From contig NZ_QUHC01000002.1 in the NCBI RefSeq assembly GCF_003479425.1, positions 372,001-436,000 of the forward strand: a stretch of 64,000 nucleotides of DNA. The letters are read 5' to 3'. Below, piece by piece: positions 38,154 to 48,126 of this stretch. Each line of letters opens with the position of its first letter. Within the stretch, counting starts at the first letter, position 1. Origin of the DNA: Odoribacter sp. AF15-53. Lineage in GTDB: Bacteria; Bacteroidota; Bacteroidia; Bacteroidales; Marinifilaceae. Position numbers and translations under genes: made by a program. The notes beneath the pieces are model-generated. The model saw only the letters and a program-made list of their open reading frames with translations. It made no database searches and was not told the DNA's origin.

Positions 38154-39107
38154 ATGCAAACATCAGTCTCACTAGGCATTGATATTGGTGGTACCAATAT
38201 CGCTTTCGGTATTATTGACAAAAATGGTAACTGTCTGGCAAGTGGGTCTTTACCCACAATAGCATACAACACTCCGCCGGACTTTGTCCGAGCTTTGCAC
38301 CAAGAAGTCCAAAAGGAATTATCCAAACTTGATGTAGAGTTGGTAGGTATAGGCGTTGGTGCCCCCAATGGGAATTATTTCAACGGTACAATTGAAAATG
38401 CGGCTAACCTAGCTTGGAAAGGGACCATTCCCATGGTCGAACTTCTCGTCAAGCAATTTAACGTTCCCTCTTTTATAACCAACGATGCGAAAGCTGCCGC
38501 TATCGGTGAAATGGTTTACGGCGGTGCAAAAGGGATGAAAGATTTCGTTATCATCACGTTAGGAACCGGACTTGGAAGCGGCATCGTTGTTAACGGGAAA
38601 TTAGTTTACGGCCATGATGGCCTGGCGGGAGAAGTCGGTCACACACTCGTTTGCGGTGGAGACAGGTACTGCAATTGCGGGCGCAGAGGTTGTCTGGAAA
38701 CCTACGCTTCGGCTACCGGAATAAAACGGACAGCCTGCGAATTACTAGCCTTGGAAAATACACCCAGCGCATTAAGAGATATTCCTTACTCGGAAATTAC
38801 AGCTAAAAAAGTATACGATGCCGCCCAGAAAGGAGATCCCATCGCGTTGGAAGCTTTCCGGATCACGGGAGAACAACTAGGCAAAGCGCTTGCCAACCTG
38901 GTTGCAATCATTAGTCCGGAAGCCATATTCCTTCAAGGGGGAGTTGCAAACGCCGGGGAATGGCTTTTCAAAACGACCCAAGAACAAATGGAAGCCAACA
39001 TGCTGTACGTATTCAAACAAAAAGTAAAAATACTTCGTTCTTCTCTTCCCACGAATGCTGCCATTTACGGGGCATCCGCACTTGTATGGAATGAATTAAA
39101 TAATTAG
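38154..39107 (+). CDS. ROK-family sugar kinase, probable glucokinase
   Basis: 317 residues from the ATG at 38154 (MQTSVSLGIDIGGTNIAFGI). ATP-binding DIGGTN, sugar-binding FITNDAKAAAIGE, GTGLGSGIVVNGK, and the ROK zinc motif (EVGHTLVCGGDRYCNCGRRG then CLETYAS) are all present, with catalytic Asp in FITND. It phosphorylates glucose or a related hexose. It starts a two-gene unit with GH92 (5-bp gap). Confidence 0.92.
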   Translation: MQTSVSLGIDIGGTNIAFGIIDKNGNCLASGSLPTIAYNTPPDFVRALHQEVQKELSKLDVELVGIGVGAPNGNYFNGTIENAANLAWKGTIPMVELLVKQFNVPSFITNDAKAAAIGEMVYGGAKGMKDFVIITLGTGLGSGIVVNGKLVYGHDGLAGEVGHTLVCGGDRYCNCGRRGCLETYASATGIKRTACELLALENTPSALRDIPYSEITAKKVYDAAQKGDPIALEAFRITGEQLGKALANLVAIISPEAIFLQGGVANAGEWLFKTTQEQMEANMLYVFKQKVKILRSSLPTNAAIYGASALVWNELNN

Positions 39108-39112
39108 ATACC

Positions 39113-41323
39113 ATGAGAACACAACTCCTTATACTCCTGCTTTGCTTTATCGGAAGTTTGACATCTTGCCAAAGAGAAAAAGAAACCAGAGTAACGGACT
39201 TTGTTGATCCATTTATCGGTACCGGGGGGCAAGGCCATTGTTTTCCCGGTGCTGCAATCCCGTTTGGGGGGATTCAACTTAGTCCAGATAATCCAAGAAG
39301 TGGTTGGGAGTGGTGTTCCGGTTATCATTACAGCGACAGCATAATCTCCTCGTTTTCCCACTCGCACTTAAGCGGTACGGGAATCGGAGATTTACAGGAT
39401 ATCCGTCTGTTACCTGTCACGACTCGTCCGCAACCCGGTGAAAGGGCTATTGACTTTATCACGAAAGGGTACGCCAAGTTCTCCCACGCTAATGAATTCG
39501 CAGAACCGGGATATTATAGCGTGACTTTCGACAATGGGATAAAAACCGAACTATCAGTTACCCCACGTTGCGGGATGCATGCTTATCAATTCCCGGATAA
39601 CTCGGTATACGGATTAACACTAGATCTGACAACAGCCCGCAATTGGGACCGGACAATCATGACATCAATCAAAAAGATTAATAACCGGACAATACAAGGC
39701 TATCGCAAATCCACGGGTTGGGCCAAGGAACATAATGTCTATTTCTTCATGGAATTTTCCCAGGACATAGATATTTGGGCCGGGAACGACACGTTAAGAC
39801 AATTAAAAAACGGGCAGAAATTAGTTTCCAACCAAGGATATGCTTTCATTGATTTTGGAACCACGACAAATAAAGTACTGGTTAAAGTCAGCCTTTCGTC
39901 AGCAAACAGCGAAGGAGCCGCCGCGAACATAGACAAAGAGCTATCCCATTGGAGCTTTGATAAAGTACGCCGCGAAGCCAAACAACAATGGAAACGAATC
40001 TTGTCCCGTATAAAGGTTGAAGGGGCAAGCAAAGAAGAAAACCGGGTATTCTACACGGCCCTGTATCATGCTTACCTGGCTCCCTACATTTTTTCCGACA
40101 TACACGGGAATTACAAAGGGCCGGACGGGGAAATTCATAGCGTGGGTAAGGAAAATCAGTACACGGTATTCTCTCTATGGGATACTTTCCGGGCTTCACA
40201 TCCCCTGTTCACGATCACCCAGAAAAACAGGGTAAACGACATGATTAACTCATTTATCCGACATTACGAGACTTATGGCTTGTTACCCAACTGGGAATTA
40301 ATGGGCAATGAAAGTCATTGCATGATAGGCAATCACGCAATTCCGGTCATCACAGAAGCCTATTTAAAAGGTATCCGGGGATTTGACGTGGAAAAAGCCT
40401 ATGAAGCAATGAAAGAAACCTCCATGTCACGGGGACACGGCCTCGGACTTTTCAGAGATTATCACTATATCCCTTGTGATCTCGAAAAAGAATCGGTTTC
40501 CAAAACACTTGAATACGCTTACGATGATTGGTGTATCGCCCAAATGGCAAAAGCACTAAATAAAGAAGACGACTACCTGTATTTCATGGAATCCTCCAAG
40601 AACTACAAGAATCTGTTCGATCCCTCAACCGGACTCATGCGGGCCAAGCTTGTCGATGGAAGTTGGAAAACCCCGTTCTCTCCATTTGCATCAACCCATA
40701 GGGACGATGATTATACTGAAGGGAACGCATGGCAATACTCTTGGTTTGTTCCCCATGACATTGAAGGCCTAATTGCCCTCCACGGGGGAAAGAACGCTTT
40801 TCTCGACAAACTGGACAGCTTGTTCACCCTGCCATCAATTATCGAAGGTGATAACGCATCTCCCGATATCAGTGGATTAATCGGACAATACGCCCAAGGT
40901 AACGAGCCTTCGCATCACGTGGTATACTTGTTTAACTATACCGATGAACCTTACAAAACACAGTACTACGTGGATAAGATTCGCCGGGAACTCTACACGG
41001 ATCGCCCAAACGGTCTTTGCGGAAATGAGGATTGCGGACAGATGTCCGCCTGGTACGTGTTCTCTGCCATGGGATTCTACCCTGTAAATCCATGTGACGG
41101 GAAATACCAATTGGGTACACCAATGTTCACAAAGGTTACGATAAAACTTGGACAGGATCGCAAATTTGTTATCAAAGCGAACCGGGAAAATGACAAATAC
41201 ATTTACGTACATGAGGTCCTGTTAAATGGCGACCCGCTCGACCGGACCTGGATAACCCATGACGAGATCATGAACGGAGGGGAATTAGAATTCGTGTTAA
41301 GCCCGGAACCCCAGAAAAACTAA
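39113..41323 (+). CDS. GH92 alpha-mannosidase-family lipoprotein
   Basis: 736 residues with a lipobox (GSLTSC). It opens with the GH92 hallmark VDPFIGTGGQGHCFPGAAIP, then GIQLSPDNPRSGWEWCSGYH and FSHSHLSGTG. The C-terminal catalytic part includes NWELMGNESHCMIGNHA, FASTHRDDDYTEGNAWQYSW (acidic catalytic region) and GNEDCGQMSAWYVFSAMGFY. GH92 enzymes are calcium-dependent exo-alpha-mannosidases that trim N-glycans or yeast mannan. It stands alone with the sugar kinase rather than in a SusCD locus. Confidence 0.95.
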   Translation: MRTQLLILLLCFIGSLTSCQREKETRVTDFVDPFIGTGGQGHCFPGAAIPFGGIQLSPDNPRSGWEWCSGYHYSDSIISSFSHSHLSGTGIGDLQDIRLLPVTTRPQPGERAIDFITKGYAKFSHANEFAEPGYYSVTFDNGIKTELSVTPRCGMHAYQFPDNSVYGLTLDLTTARNWDRTIMTSIKKINNRTIQGYRKSTGWAKEHNVYFFMEFSQDIDIWAGNDTLRQLKNGQKLVSNQGYAFIDFGTTTNKVLVKVSLSSANSEGAAANIDKELSHWSFDKVRREAKQQWKRILSRIKVEGASKEENRVFYTALYHAYLAPYIFSDIHGNYKGPDGEIHSVGKENQYTVFSLWDTFRASHPLFTITQKNRVNDMINSFIRHYETYGLLPNWELMGNESHCMIGNHAIPVITEAYLKGIRGFDVEKAYEAMKETSMSRGHGLGLFRDYHYIPCDLEKESVSKTLEYAYDDWCIAQMAKALNKEDDYLYFMESSKNYKNLFDPSTGLMRAKLVDGSWKTPFSPFASTHRDDDYTEGNAWQYSWFVPHDIEGLIALHGGKNAFLDKLDSLFTLPSIIEGDNASPDISGLIGQYAQGNEPSHHVVYLFNYTDEPYKTQYYVDKIRRELYTDRPNGLCGNEDCGQMSAWYVFSAMGFYPVNPCDGKYQLGTPMFTKVTIKLGQDRKFVIKANRENDKYIYVHEVLLNGDPLDRTWITHDEIMNGGELEFVLSPEPQKN

Positions 41324-41466
41324 AAGATAAAAGATAAAAACTAAAAGTTGAATTCAGTTTAGAGTAAACAAAGCCTCGGTCGGAGTGTGGGGAATTAACC
41401 TATAACTCGCCAAAGGCGATTCATGGTGTGCTGAAATCTAAAATCATAAATCAAGAAATTAATCGG

Positions 41467-42213
41467 ATGAATAAACCTGTAACCTGTAACTCGCAAACCT
41501 GTAACTCGCCGAAGGCGAAAAAAAACATCGGTGTTATTCTGGCCGGCGGCTCCGGACGCCGATTAGGAGGAGAACTCCCGAAACAATTCATCGTCATTGC
41601 GGGAAAAACAGTATTGGCTCACACGCTTAGTACATTCGAAAATCACGAACATATTGATGAAATCGTCATCGTGGTGCACAAGGATTATATCCACGAAACG
41701 GAACAAATCGTACAACTCGAAGGATTTCAAAAAGTAAAACATATCGTACCCGGAGGTAAAGAACGTTACGATTCGACTCTCGCCGCGTTAAACATCTATC
41801 AAGATGAAAAATGCAATCTTATTATCCATGATGCAGTTCGCTTGTTAGTTACCACCCAGATCATCGACGGCGTAATTAAAGCTCTTCAGGATTACCAAGC
41901 CTGCACGACAGCAATACCCTCGACCGACACGATTCTGCAAAGCGACCCGTCCCGCCAATTCGTAAATCATATTCCCGACCGCTCCACGCTCTTTCAAGTC
42001 CAGACCCCGCAAGGCTTTCATTCCGATATCTTGGCAGAAGCCTACAGGAGAGCGTTGACCGATCCCATTTTTTTCAGCACGGACGACTGTGGTGTTGTAA
42101 AACGCTACATGCCGGAGATAATCATTAAAATAACACAAGGTTTGCCATTTAACATTAAATTGACGTATAAAGAGGATATTTCTATCATAGAAAAGCTACT
42201 TTTGTCCAAGTAA
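41467..42213 (+). CDS. IspD/TarI-family cytidylyltransferase with repeat-derived N-terminus
   Basis: 248 residues from the ATG at 41467. The catalytic domain begins at NIGVILAGGSGRRLGGELPK, then GGKERYDSTLAAL, IHDAVRLLV and LFQVQTPQGF. HDAVR rather than the HDGVRP usual in Bacteroidota IspD, and the surface-polymer neighbours, point toward a TarI-like polyol-phosphate enzyme; the essential MEP-pathway IspD remains possible. The first 19 codons come from a CTGTAACCTGTAACTCGC intergenic repeat (NKPVTCNSQTCNSPKA), and no ATG lies between them and the domain, so the repeat is translated or another start codon is used. Confidence 0.8.
   Translation: MNKPVTCNSQTCNSPKAKKNIGVILAGGSGRRLGGELPKQFIVIAGKTVLAHTLSTFENHEHIDEIVIVVHKDYIHETEQIVQLEGFQKVKHIVPGGKERYDSTLAALNIYQDEKCNLIIHDAVRLLVTTQIIDGVIKALQDYQACTTAIPSTDTILQSDPSRQFVNHIPDRSTLFQVQTPQGFHSDILAEAYRRALTDPIFFSTDDCGVVKRYMPEIIIKITQGLPFNIKLTYKEDISIIEKLLLSK
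41476..41518. repeat. CTGTAACTCGC repeat copies inside the start of the cytidylyltransferase gene
   Basis: Three copies of CTGTAAC followed by TCGC and GAAGGCG. Related words (ATAACTCGCCAAAGGCGATT) lie upstream at about 41,403-41,423, and the CTGTAACTTG family fills 33,041-33,120. Confidence 0.65.
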
Positions 42214-42242
42214 AGAAGTAAGGACGTGCGTAAATTGGCAAA

Positions 42243-43670
42243 ATGAAAGGTGCAATTTTATTTATTTTTGCATCCCTAGTATTTCATTATACTCAGGGAC
42301 AAGAACGGAGTATAGATTATAAAACTTCACTCACGGGATTCGTTGCCTATCAGAATACATTACCATTCTGGACAACAAGTAATAAACACGGCTTAATACC
42401 TAATGGAAACGGAACCCTTCTTGAGATAGGAGCTTTTTCCGATTTCACGAATCGCCACAAAATTCAATTCGCATACGGGGTTTCCGCTGCAGGATTTCTA
42501 TCACGCCCCGAAAATAAGGTTATACTGGATGAGCTATATGCAAGTGCACGTTGGCGTAATCTTCGATTGGACCTTGGAATGATTCATCCGGCAGAAAAAT
42601 TCAATGGAGTTTCTTCCACGAACGGGGATTTCGTACGCTCTGGTAATTCTCGCACGTTTCCCGGCTACAATTTAAACAGTGATTTCATGAAAATTCCTTG
42701 TACAAAAGGCATTGTATCCATTAAATTCAATTGGGCCGACTACATGATGATTGACGACTGCTACGTGGAAGACACCCGCTTACATAACAAATCGGCTTAC
42801 CTGAAAATCCAACCGCTTCAACGTTTGGAAATCATTGTCGGACTGGAACATTGGGCTCAATGGGCGGGGACTTCTCCTTCCGGGGAGAAACAACCCTCTT
42901 CTTTCAACGACTATATCCGCATCGTCTGTGCTGAAGCCGGAGGCTCCGGATCAACGGTTAGCGATTCGCTCAATGCCCTCGGAAATCACTTGGGAAGAGA
43001 ACACTTAACGATCAGTTACTTGGCTGATAACTACACGTTATCATTCTATCATGATATTCCCTTTGAAGATGGTTCCGGTACAGATTTCCGTTCCTTCCCG
43101 GACGGCACCTATTGCCTCTACTATGGTTCTAAAAAAAGAGATCTATGGATCACGGATGTTATCTACGAGTTTTATTACACGAAATATCAATCCGGTTCTC
43201 GCCACGATCGTCCCGCCACACCGGAAGAAATAGCAAAACAAGACCCGAACAGTCATTTCTATGGCAGAAAAGTACTTGGCGGATGCGACAATTACTTTAA
43301 TAATGGAGAATATGCCAGCGGTTGGACGCTATACGAGAGAACAATCGGTAGCCCGTTCATGACGGCCGGCCTTTCCGGAGGTATCATCAGAATAATCAAT
43401 AACCGAGTAGTCGCCCATCATATCGGAATGAAAGGTATGGCTTGGCAAACAACGCCTTATAAACTCATGCTATCATATTCCAAGAACTATGGAACATACG
43501 GGAATCCCATGAAAAAAGATCAGTTTTCGGGAGCGTTAGAAGTCACCTTACCATTCCGTAAATTACCCTTTTCAGTGGAAACAGGCATTTATTGCGATCT
43601 TGGAGATTTGTTCAAAGACAACTTCGGATTCACGATAAAATTAAGCCGCAAGGGAAAACTTATAAAGTAG
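42243..43670 (+). CDS. Wzi-family capsule assembly outer-membrane protein
   Basis: 475 residues with a signal peptide (to about residue 19, YTQGQ). A beta-barrel pattern is evident, with Wzi signatures: DYKTSLTGFVAYQNTLPFWT near the start, LRLDLGMIHPAEKFNGVSS, and YFNNGEYASGWTLYERTIGS followed by PF. Wzi helps hold capsule polysaccharide on the cell surface. It overlaps the 3' end of the convergent ligase gene by 11 bp. Confidence 0.88.
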   Translation: MKGAILFIFASLVFHYTQGQERSIDYKTSLTGFVAYQNTLPFWTTSNKHGLIPNGNGTLLEIGAFSDFTNRHKIQFAYGVSAAGFLSRPENKVILDELYASARWRNLRLDLGMIHPAEKFNGVSSTNGDFVRSGNSRTFPGYNLNSDFMKIPCTKGIVSIKFNWADYMMIDDCYVEDTRLHNKSAYLKIQPLQRLEIIVGLEHWAQWAGTSPSGEKQPSSFNDYIRIVCAEAGGSGSTVSDSLNALGNHLGREHLTISYLADNYTLSFYHDIPFEDGSGTDFRSFPDGTYCLYYGSKKRDLWITDVIYEFYYTKYQSGSRHDRPATPEEIAKQDPNSHFYGRKVLGGCDNYFNNGEYASGWTLYERTIGSPFMTAGLSGGIIRIINNRVVAHHIGMKGMAWQTTPYKLMLSYSKNYGTYGNPMKKDQFSGALEVTLPFRKLPFSVETGIYCDLGDLFKDNFGFTIKLSRKGKLIK

Positions 43671-44973
43671 TTGATTTATCGGGAAAGCATTCCAGCTTGG
43701 CAAACATCTCGCCATAAAAATAAAACATAGCGAGAAACAACAATATTAATAAGCGGGAATTCGCCCAGGATAGAGTGACACATGTATTACTCACCACGAA
43801 AAATACAATTAGTATCACGAAAATCAAAACGGAAAAGTTTCTTTTCCGGATCATCCGATAAACCGGAGCACCAAACAAAAAAAGTACCAGGCCAAGCCCG
43901 AATATTCCCCCAGTAATCCAGTATTGCAGGAAAGCATTATTTACATTATTATAAATTGCAATATTCATCTCCGAAGCTTCGTACCAAGCTTTAATCCGGT
44001 GTTTGGTACAAACCCCTAATCCCCACAAAGAGAACTCGTCCACATGCCGGAAACTTTCCCGGATAAACGCAACACGAGGAACGATTGTTGCACCCTTGTA
44101 TTCCCCGCTCCGAACACTTTGAATCTCTTCTTCAATTTCTTGAATCCGCTTTTCATACATAGCTATATCCGTCAACAAAGTGAAAGCACATGCACACACT
44201 AATAATCCGGCAATAAATCCAAACCTCATTTGAAGGGTAAATTTCCGAAACAAATACACGTTCAAAATCAAGAATCCAAGTAAAAAACCAATAATCGAAG
44301 ACTTCGTAACCGTAAACGAAAGAAAGATCAGCAAAAGAAAAAACATCATGAAACAAACCATTTTCATCACCGGACGTCTCTCCTTTATGGCCAACAAATA
44401 AGAGGCTAAAGATGCCATTGCAAGAATCATGGCTTGAACTTCCAACCAAAATTTACTTCCCAACACCACCCGATTCTCCCCGAAACGCACATTATAAATC
44501 CCGTTCAACGTATCCAACGGGGCAGAAAACAAATTCGTCCCCGTTAACGAAAAAAAGATATATACATTCAACAATAAACACCCCAGACAGAAATAAAAAA
44601 GAAATTGTTTTAATAATTCAGGAGTAAGCCAATTTCTAAAAGTAGATACATATATCGGCACAAGAATGAAATTCAATATTAAAACTTCAAAAGTTCCGTA
44701 ACTTGGAGGGGCAATAGGATCACCTTTCAAAAGCACGATCAATGTATGCAACGAAAAGTAAATTAAAAAGGCAACATTCACTAAAATATATACCCGCTCT
44801 TGCCGTATATTCCGCATTACTTCTTTCCGGTTAACTCCTAACAATACCAGCACGAAGACAAGCAATAAAAAATTGAAAACGTTACCGTACAAAGGTGCCA
44901 GGCTCCCCAATAAGAAAGCAACCAAGAGGAAGAAATACCTTTGAAACTTTACCATCCGATTCATAACATTCAT
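43660..44973 (-). CDS. O-antigen ligase/polymerase (Wzy_C) family membrane protein, copy 2
   Basis: 437 residues with about ten to eleven membrane spans and a long periplasmic loop containing VPRVAFIRESFRHVDEFSLW followed by GLGVCTKHRI, as in WaaL/Wzy proteins. It is a clear tandem paralogue of the next gene: both share NFILVPIYV, FLLGS near the start and a VTK segment in the middle. It probably joins or polymerises a lipid-linked glycan. It is the last gene of the leftward unit that begins at the GT2 gene at 48,072. Confidence 0.85.
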   Translation of the reverse strand: MNVMNRMVKFQRYFFLLVAFLLGSLAPLYGNVFNFLLLVFVLVLLGVNRKEVMRNIRQERVYILVNVAFLIYFSLHTLIVLLKGDPIAPPSYGTFEVLILNFILVPIYVSTFRNWLTPELLKQFLFYFCLGCLLLNVYIFFSLTGTNLFSAPLDTLNGIYNVRFGENRVVLGSKFWLEVQAMILAMASLASYLLAIKERRPVMKMVCFMMFFLLLIFLSFTVTKSSIIGFLLGFLILNVYLFRKFTLQMRFGFIAGLLVCACAFTLLTDIAMYEKRIQEIEEEIQSVRSGEYKGATIVPRVAFIRESFRHVDEFSLWGLGVCTKHRIKAWYEASEMNIAIYNNVNNAFLQYWITGGIFGLGLVLFLFGAPVYRMIRKRNFSVLIFVILIVFFVVSNTCVTLSWANSRLLILLFLAMFYFYGEMFAKLECFPDKSTTL

Positions 44974-45054
44974 TTACAATACAAATATATATGATTTGCT
45001 TTGCATATCGCACCCAAGTACATAAAAAACGTATGAATTATTATTTCAATAAAA

Positions 45055-46332
45055 TTAAATTGATTCCTCTAAATGCTCGAAAATATCTCCATAAAAATAA
45101 AACATGGAGAGTAATAACACGATGATTAATCTCGAATTATTCAGATCTAACAAGATACTCGTGTTACTTGTAACAAAAATCACAAGAATAAGGGAAGCCT
45201 CGAAATAAGAAAATCTTTTTCTTTTTACCATATTATAAAATGGAGCTCCCAAAAGGAACAAAACAACCCCTAAACCGAAAATTCCACCTTGTATCCAATA
45301 ATGTAAAAATGTATTGTGTACGTTTGTAAATACACCTAACCCAGCATCAGAATTCCGTAGCCAATCCTTTACTCTATCTTTAGCATAAACCCCCATTCCC
45401 CAAACGGCAAATTCATTAAAATGCACGTAAGCTTCCCGCACAAAACCGATCCTAGGAGCTATCGTACCCCCGGTATATATTCCTTGTTTCACGCTCTCTA
45501 ACTCAACAATCATCTCATCTGTTCTTTCTTTGTACTTCTCGCTAAAATTAGCCAACACAAATATTCCAAAAATAAACATAGAGATCCAAATTAATAATGC
45601 CAAACGTATTCGCCTAAGATTTTGCCTGAAAACATAAATATTCATAAATACAAAACCTGTCAAAAATGCCAACACCCCGGCCTTCGTCACGGTAAACGAC
45701 AGGAAACACAGAAGCAAAAGAAATATCACACCATACAAGACTTTCATCCTCCACCGGGAATTAATAAAAATCATTACGTACGAAATCAGTGCAGCCAATG
45801 CAAGATGAAAAGCCTGTGGCTCCAACAGCAAACTCCCCCCTAAAAGAGATGTCTTATTCTCCCCGAAACGACTTGCATATAAATCTTCTATTGTTGTATG
45901 CACATCAACAAAAGTTCTTTCTGTCACAAGGTCAAACACGATATAAGTATTCAGTAATACACATCCGATACAAAACAAAAAAAGAAACCGTTTCAATAAC
46001 TGGGAAGTTAACCACCCTTTCAAAGTTACAACATAGACCGGAACCAATATAAAATTAAGCAATATATCCTCAAATATCCCGTAATGAGCCTTATCACCAA
46101 TTCTAGAATCCAAGAATACTGTTTGTAGACATATATACAACAAATAGGCAACAAAGCATAACAAATAATTCTTCCCTGCATTCAATTTCTTCACAAACAA
46201 ATTCCAATTTGTCAATGCATAAAATAAAACCATTAAAAGAAGAAAATAATGAAACGTCTTTCCATACAGGATTCCAACACTTCCCAGCAAGAAACCTACC
46301 CATAGAAAGAAATTTTCTTGTACTTTTTCCAT
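45055..46332 (-). CDS. O-antigen ligase/polymerase (Wzy_C) family membrane protein, copy 1
   Basis: 425 residues, polytopic (about eleven spans). The periplasmic loop has APRIGFVREAYVHFNEFAVW and GMGVYAKDRVKDWL, matching the copy downstream. The start MEKVQENFFLWVGFLLGSVG aligns with the paralogue. The two genes arose by duplication and have diverged to roughly one-third identity by eye, so they may make different linkages. It lies 81 bp upstream of its paralogue. Confidence 0.85.
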   Translation of the reverse strand: MEKVQENFFLWVGFLLGSVGILYGKTFHYFLLLMVLFYALTNWNLFVKKLNAGKNYLLCFVAYLLYICLQTVFLDSRIGDKAHYGIFEDILLNFILVPVYVVTLKGWLTSQLLKRFLFLFCIGCVLLNTYIVFDLVTERTFVDVHTTIEDLYASRFGENKTSLLGGSLLLEPQAFHLALAALISYVMIFINSRWRMKVLYGVIFLLLLCFLSFTVTKAGVLAFLTGFVFMNIYVFRQNLRRIRLALLIWISMFIFGIFVLANFSEKYKERTDEMIVELESVKQGIYTGGTIAPRIGFVREAYVHFNEFAVWGMGVYAKDRVKDWLRNSDAGLGVFTNVHNTFLHYWIQGGIFGLGVVLFLLGAPFYNMVKRKRFSYFEASLILVIFVTSNTSILLDLNNSRLIIVLLLSMFYFYGDIFEHLEESI

Positions 46333-46366
46333 AATTCATCCTTATAGCTAGTTTCTATGTGACAAA

Positions 46367-47263
46367 CTAAATACGCACTATGATTGATCGCTCATAATTT
46401 TCATTTTGAATCTCTACCGCAAAAGATGTATTATCTTTAGCCTCATTAACATATTTTCCTTCTATCTGAATTTTATCCTTCGCTCCCCGCAAAAACCATT
46501 CGTATTCAACATCAACATGCCCGATATCAATCGCCCAATAACCAGCTTTTGCCAAATCATAGCTTAATACAGTTGCAGTTTGTCCTAAAGCAACAAGAAT
46601 CAATTTATCTTGCCCATACTTTACGGCTGCATTAAAAATATCATCATATTTTTCATAGGCGTTTTTTGCAGGACACAATACCCGTTGTAGTGAACATACA
46701 TCACGAAAAAGATCATTATTTACCCCTAAACGGCTATATTCGCCCTCAATTAAAAGGACATTCCTCCCGCCCCATATACCCTTGATCTTCTTCAAATAAC
46801 CCTTACACACGTTTTTATTTTTATATGCAAAATAAAAACGCGTAAATGATGCATCATAATATACCCACTCCGGTTTTATATAGCGGGCAAAAACATCATA
46901 CGCTTTCGTAAAATAGGCCATCCAAAAAACTTTTGTCCGCAAATTCAAGTTCTCTTGTGAAACAAGAGCTTGAGGCAAACAGACAATATGATTGGGAAGT
47001 TTTGAAATCAACACTTCTTGCAATCTTTCCGATAACGAAGAATTATAATGACAGAAACCATTTCCTTTTTTTCGAATAAGATTAAGCTCCCCATCACCAT
47101 ATCGACTTACCGAACAATGCTCCAGAAGTATTTTATCCAAAGTTTCATCTGTTGACTTTATATCAGGGATAAAACCTAATGCTCGTTGCTTTTTCAAAAA
47201 ACGCCGCCGATACTTTAAGAAACGAAATCTTAACTCCAAATAATAAAAAACATTTTTCATCAC
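46367..47263 (-). CDS. GT-D fold (DUF1792/SP_1767) glycosyltransferase
   Basis: 298 residues. GT-D signatures: SRYGDGELNLI (about residues 53-63) and LLIEGEYSRLGVNNDLF, then LILVALGQTATVLSYDLAKA and AIDIGHVDVEYEWFLRGA. In streptococci DGT1-type enzymes add glucose to surface glycoproteins; here it more likely builds a surface glycan. It overlaps the upstream GT2 gene by 4 bp (ATGA), so translation is coupled. Confidence 0.88.
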   Translation of the reverse strand: MMKNVFYYLELRFRFLKYRRRFLKKQRALGFIPDIKSTDETLDKILLEHCSVSRYGDGELNLIRKKGNGFCHYNSSLSERLQEVLISKLPNHIVCLPQALVSQENLNLRTKVFWMAYFTKAYDVFARYIKPEWVYYDASFTRFYFAYKNKNVCKGYLKKIKGIWGGRNVLLIEGEYSRLGVNNDLFRDVCSLQRVLCPAKNAYEKYDDIFNAAVKYGQDKLILVALGQTATVLSYDLAKAGYWAIDIGHVDVEYEWFLRGAKDKIQIEGKYVNEAKDNTSFAVEIQNENYERSIIVRI

Positions 47264-48072
47264 AATTCTTCCGGCATACGATCTTTTAAATATTGATCAA
47301 TTCCACGCTCGCACCAAATGGCTTTTTCTGCCACCTTCTCGTGATAATAGTTAAAATTCTTTTCCCTATTTTGCATATATCTATCTTCATGCCACAAATG
47401 AAATCCTATTGCTGCAAATTTTATCGCCAATTTTTTACACCCCAAATTCAACAAACGTACACTCAAATCGTAATCTTCCCCTCCCCAGCCAACATAGTAT
47501 TCATCATATCCGTTTATTTTCAACAGGTCTTCTCTCCAAAAAGACGTATTACACCCTAATCCCGGACGGGTACTCCGATGTGGAGCGAGATATCTTGCAA
47601 GCGGCAGGCAACGAATGGCATTCTCTCTCCTAGTCAATCCTAAAGTAAAAAAACTCAACGGTCTGTATATTCCATTTCTACACAACCTTTCTGTTTGAGA
47701 TTTTGTAGTATTTACTCGTCCTCCTTTTATATAACATCCTTTGCGGGCGAACAGGAGATGATCTGTAACAAAATACGGATGCAAAACCATATCACCATCT
47801 ATTTGTATAACATATTCATATCTAGCTTTTACGATACATTTATTTCGAATTTTTGCAACACGAAATCCCTTATCTTCTTGCCACACGTGAAACAGGGGTA
47901 CTGGAAAATCTTTTTGATAGCTGGCAATTAAAGATCTTGTATCATCATTTGACCCATCATCACCAATAATAACTTCATCCGGAAGCTGTATTAACCTTTT
48001 GACACTTTCCAAGCACAACTTAAGAGCACAAGGTCTATTATAAGTAGAGATTATAAGTGAAGTTTTAATCAT
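47260..48072 (-). CDS. GT2-family glycosyltransferase (galactosyltransferase-like C-terminus)
   Basis: 270 residues. GT-A fold: SLIISTYNRPCALKLCLESV, EVIIGDDGSNDDTRSLI, and the DxD-type site QIDGDMVLHPYFV. The C-terminal galactosyltransferase-like part has GCNTSFWREDLLKINGYDEY followed by GWGGEDYDLSVRLLNLG. It is the first gene of a leftward unit (GT2, GT-D, two ligases). Its start is 55 bp left of invertible segment C, whose promoter would drive it if the segment flipped. Confidence 0.93.
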   Translation of the reverse strand: MIKTSLIISTYNRPCALKLCLESVKRLIQLPDEVIIGDDGSNDDTRSLIASYQKDFPVPLFHVWQEDKGFRVAKIRNKCIVKARYEYVIQIDGDMVLHPYFVTDHLLFARKGCYIKGGRVNTTKSQTERLCRNGIYRPLSFFTLGLTRRENAIRCLPLARYLAPHRSTRPGLGCNTSFWREDLLKINGYDEYYVGWGGEDYDLSVRLLNLGCKKLAIKFAAIGFHLWHEDRYMQNREKNFNYYHEKVAEKAIWCERGIDQYLKDRMPEEL

Positions 48073-48126
48073 TAATTATCGCTTAAATTAGTAACAACTA
48101 TGCCCTTTACGGCTATTCATGCATCT

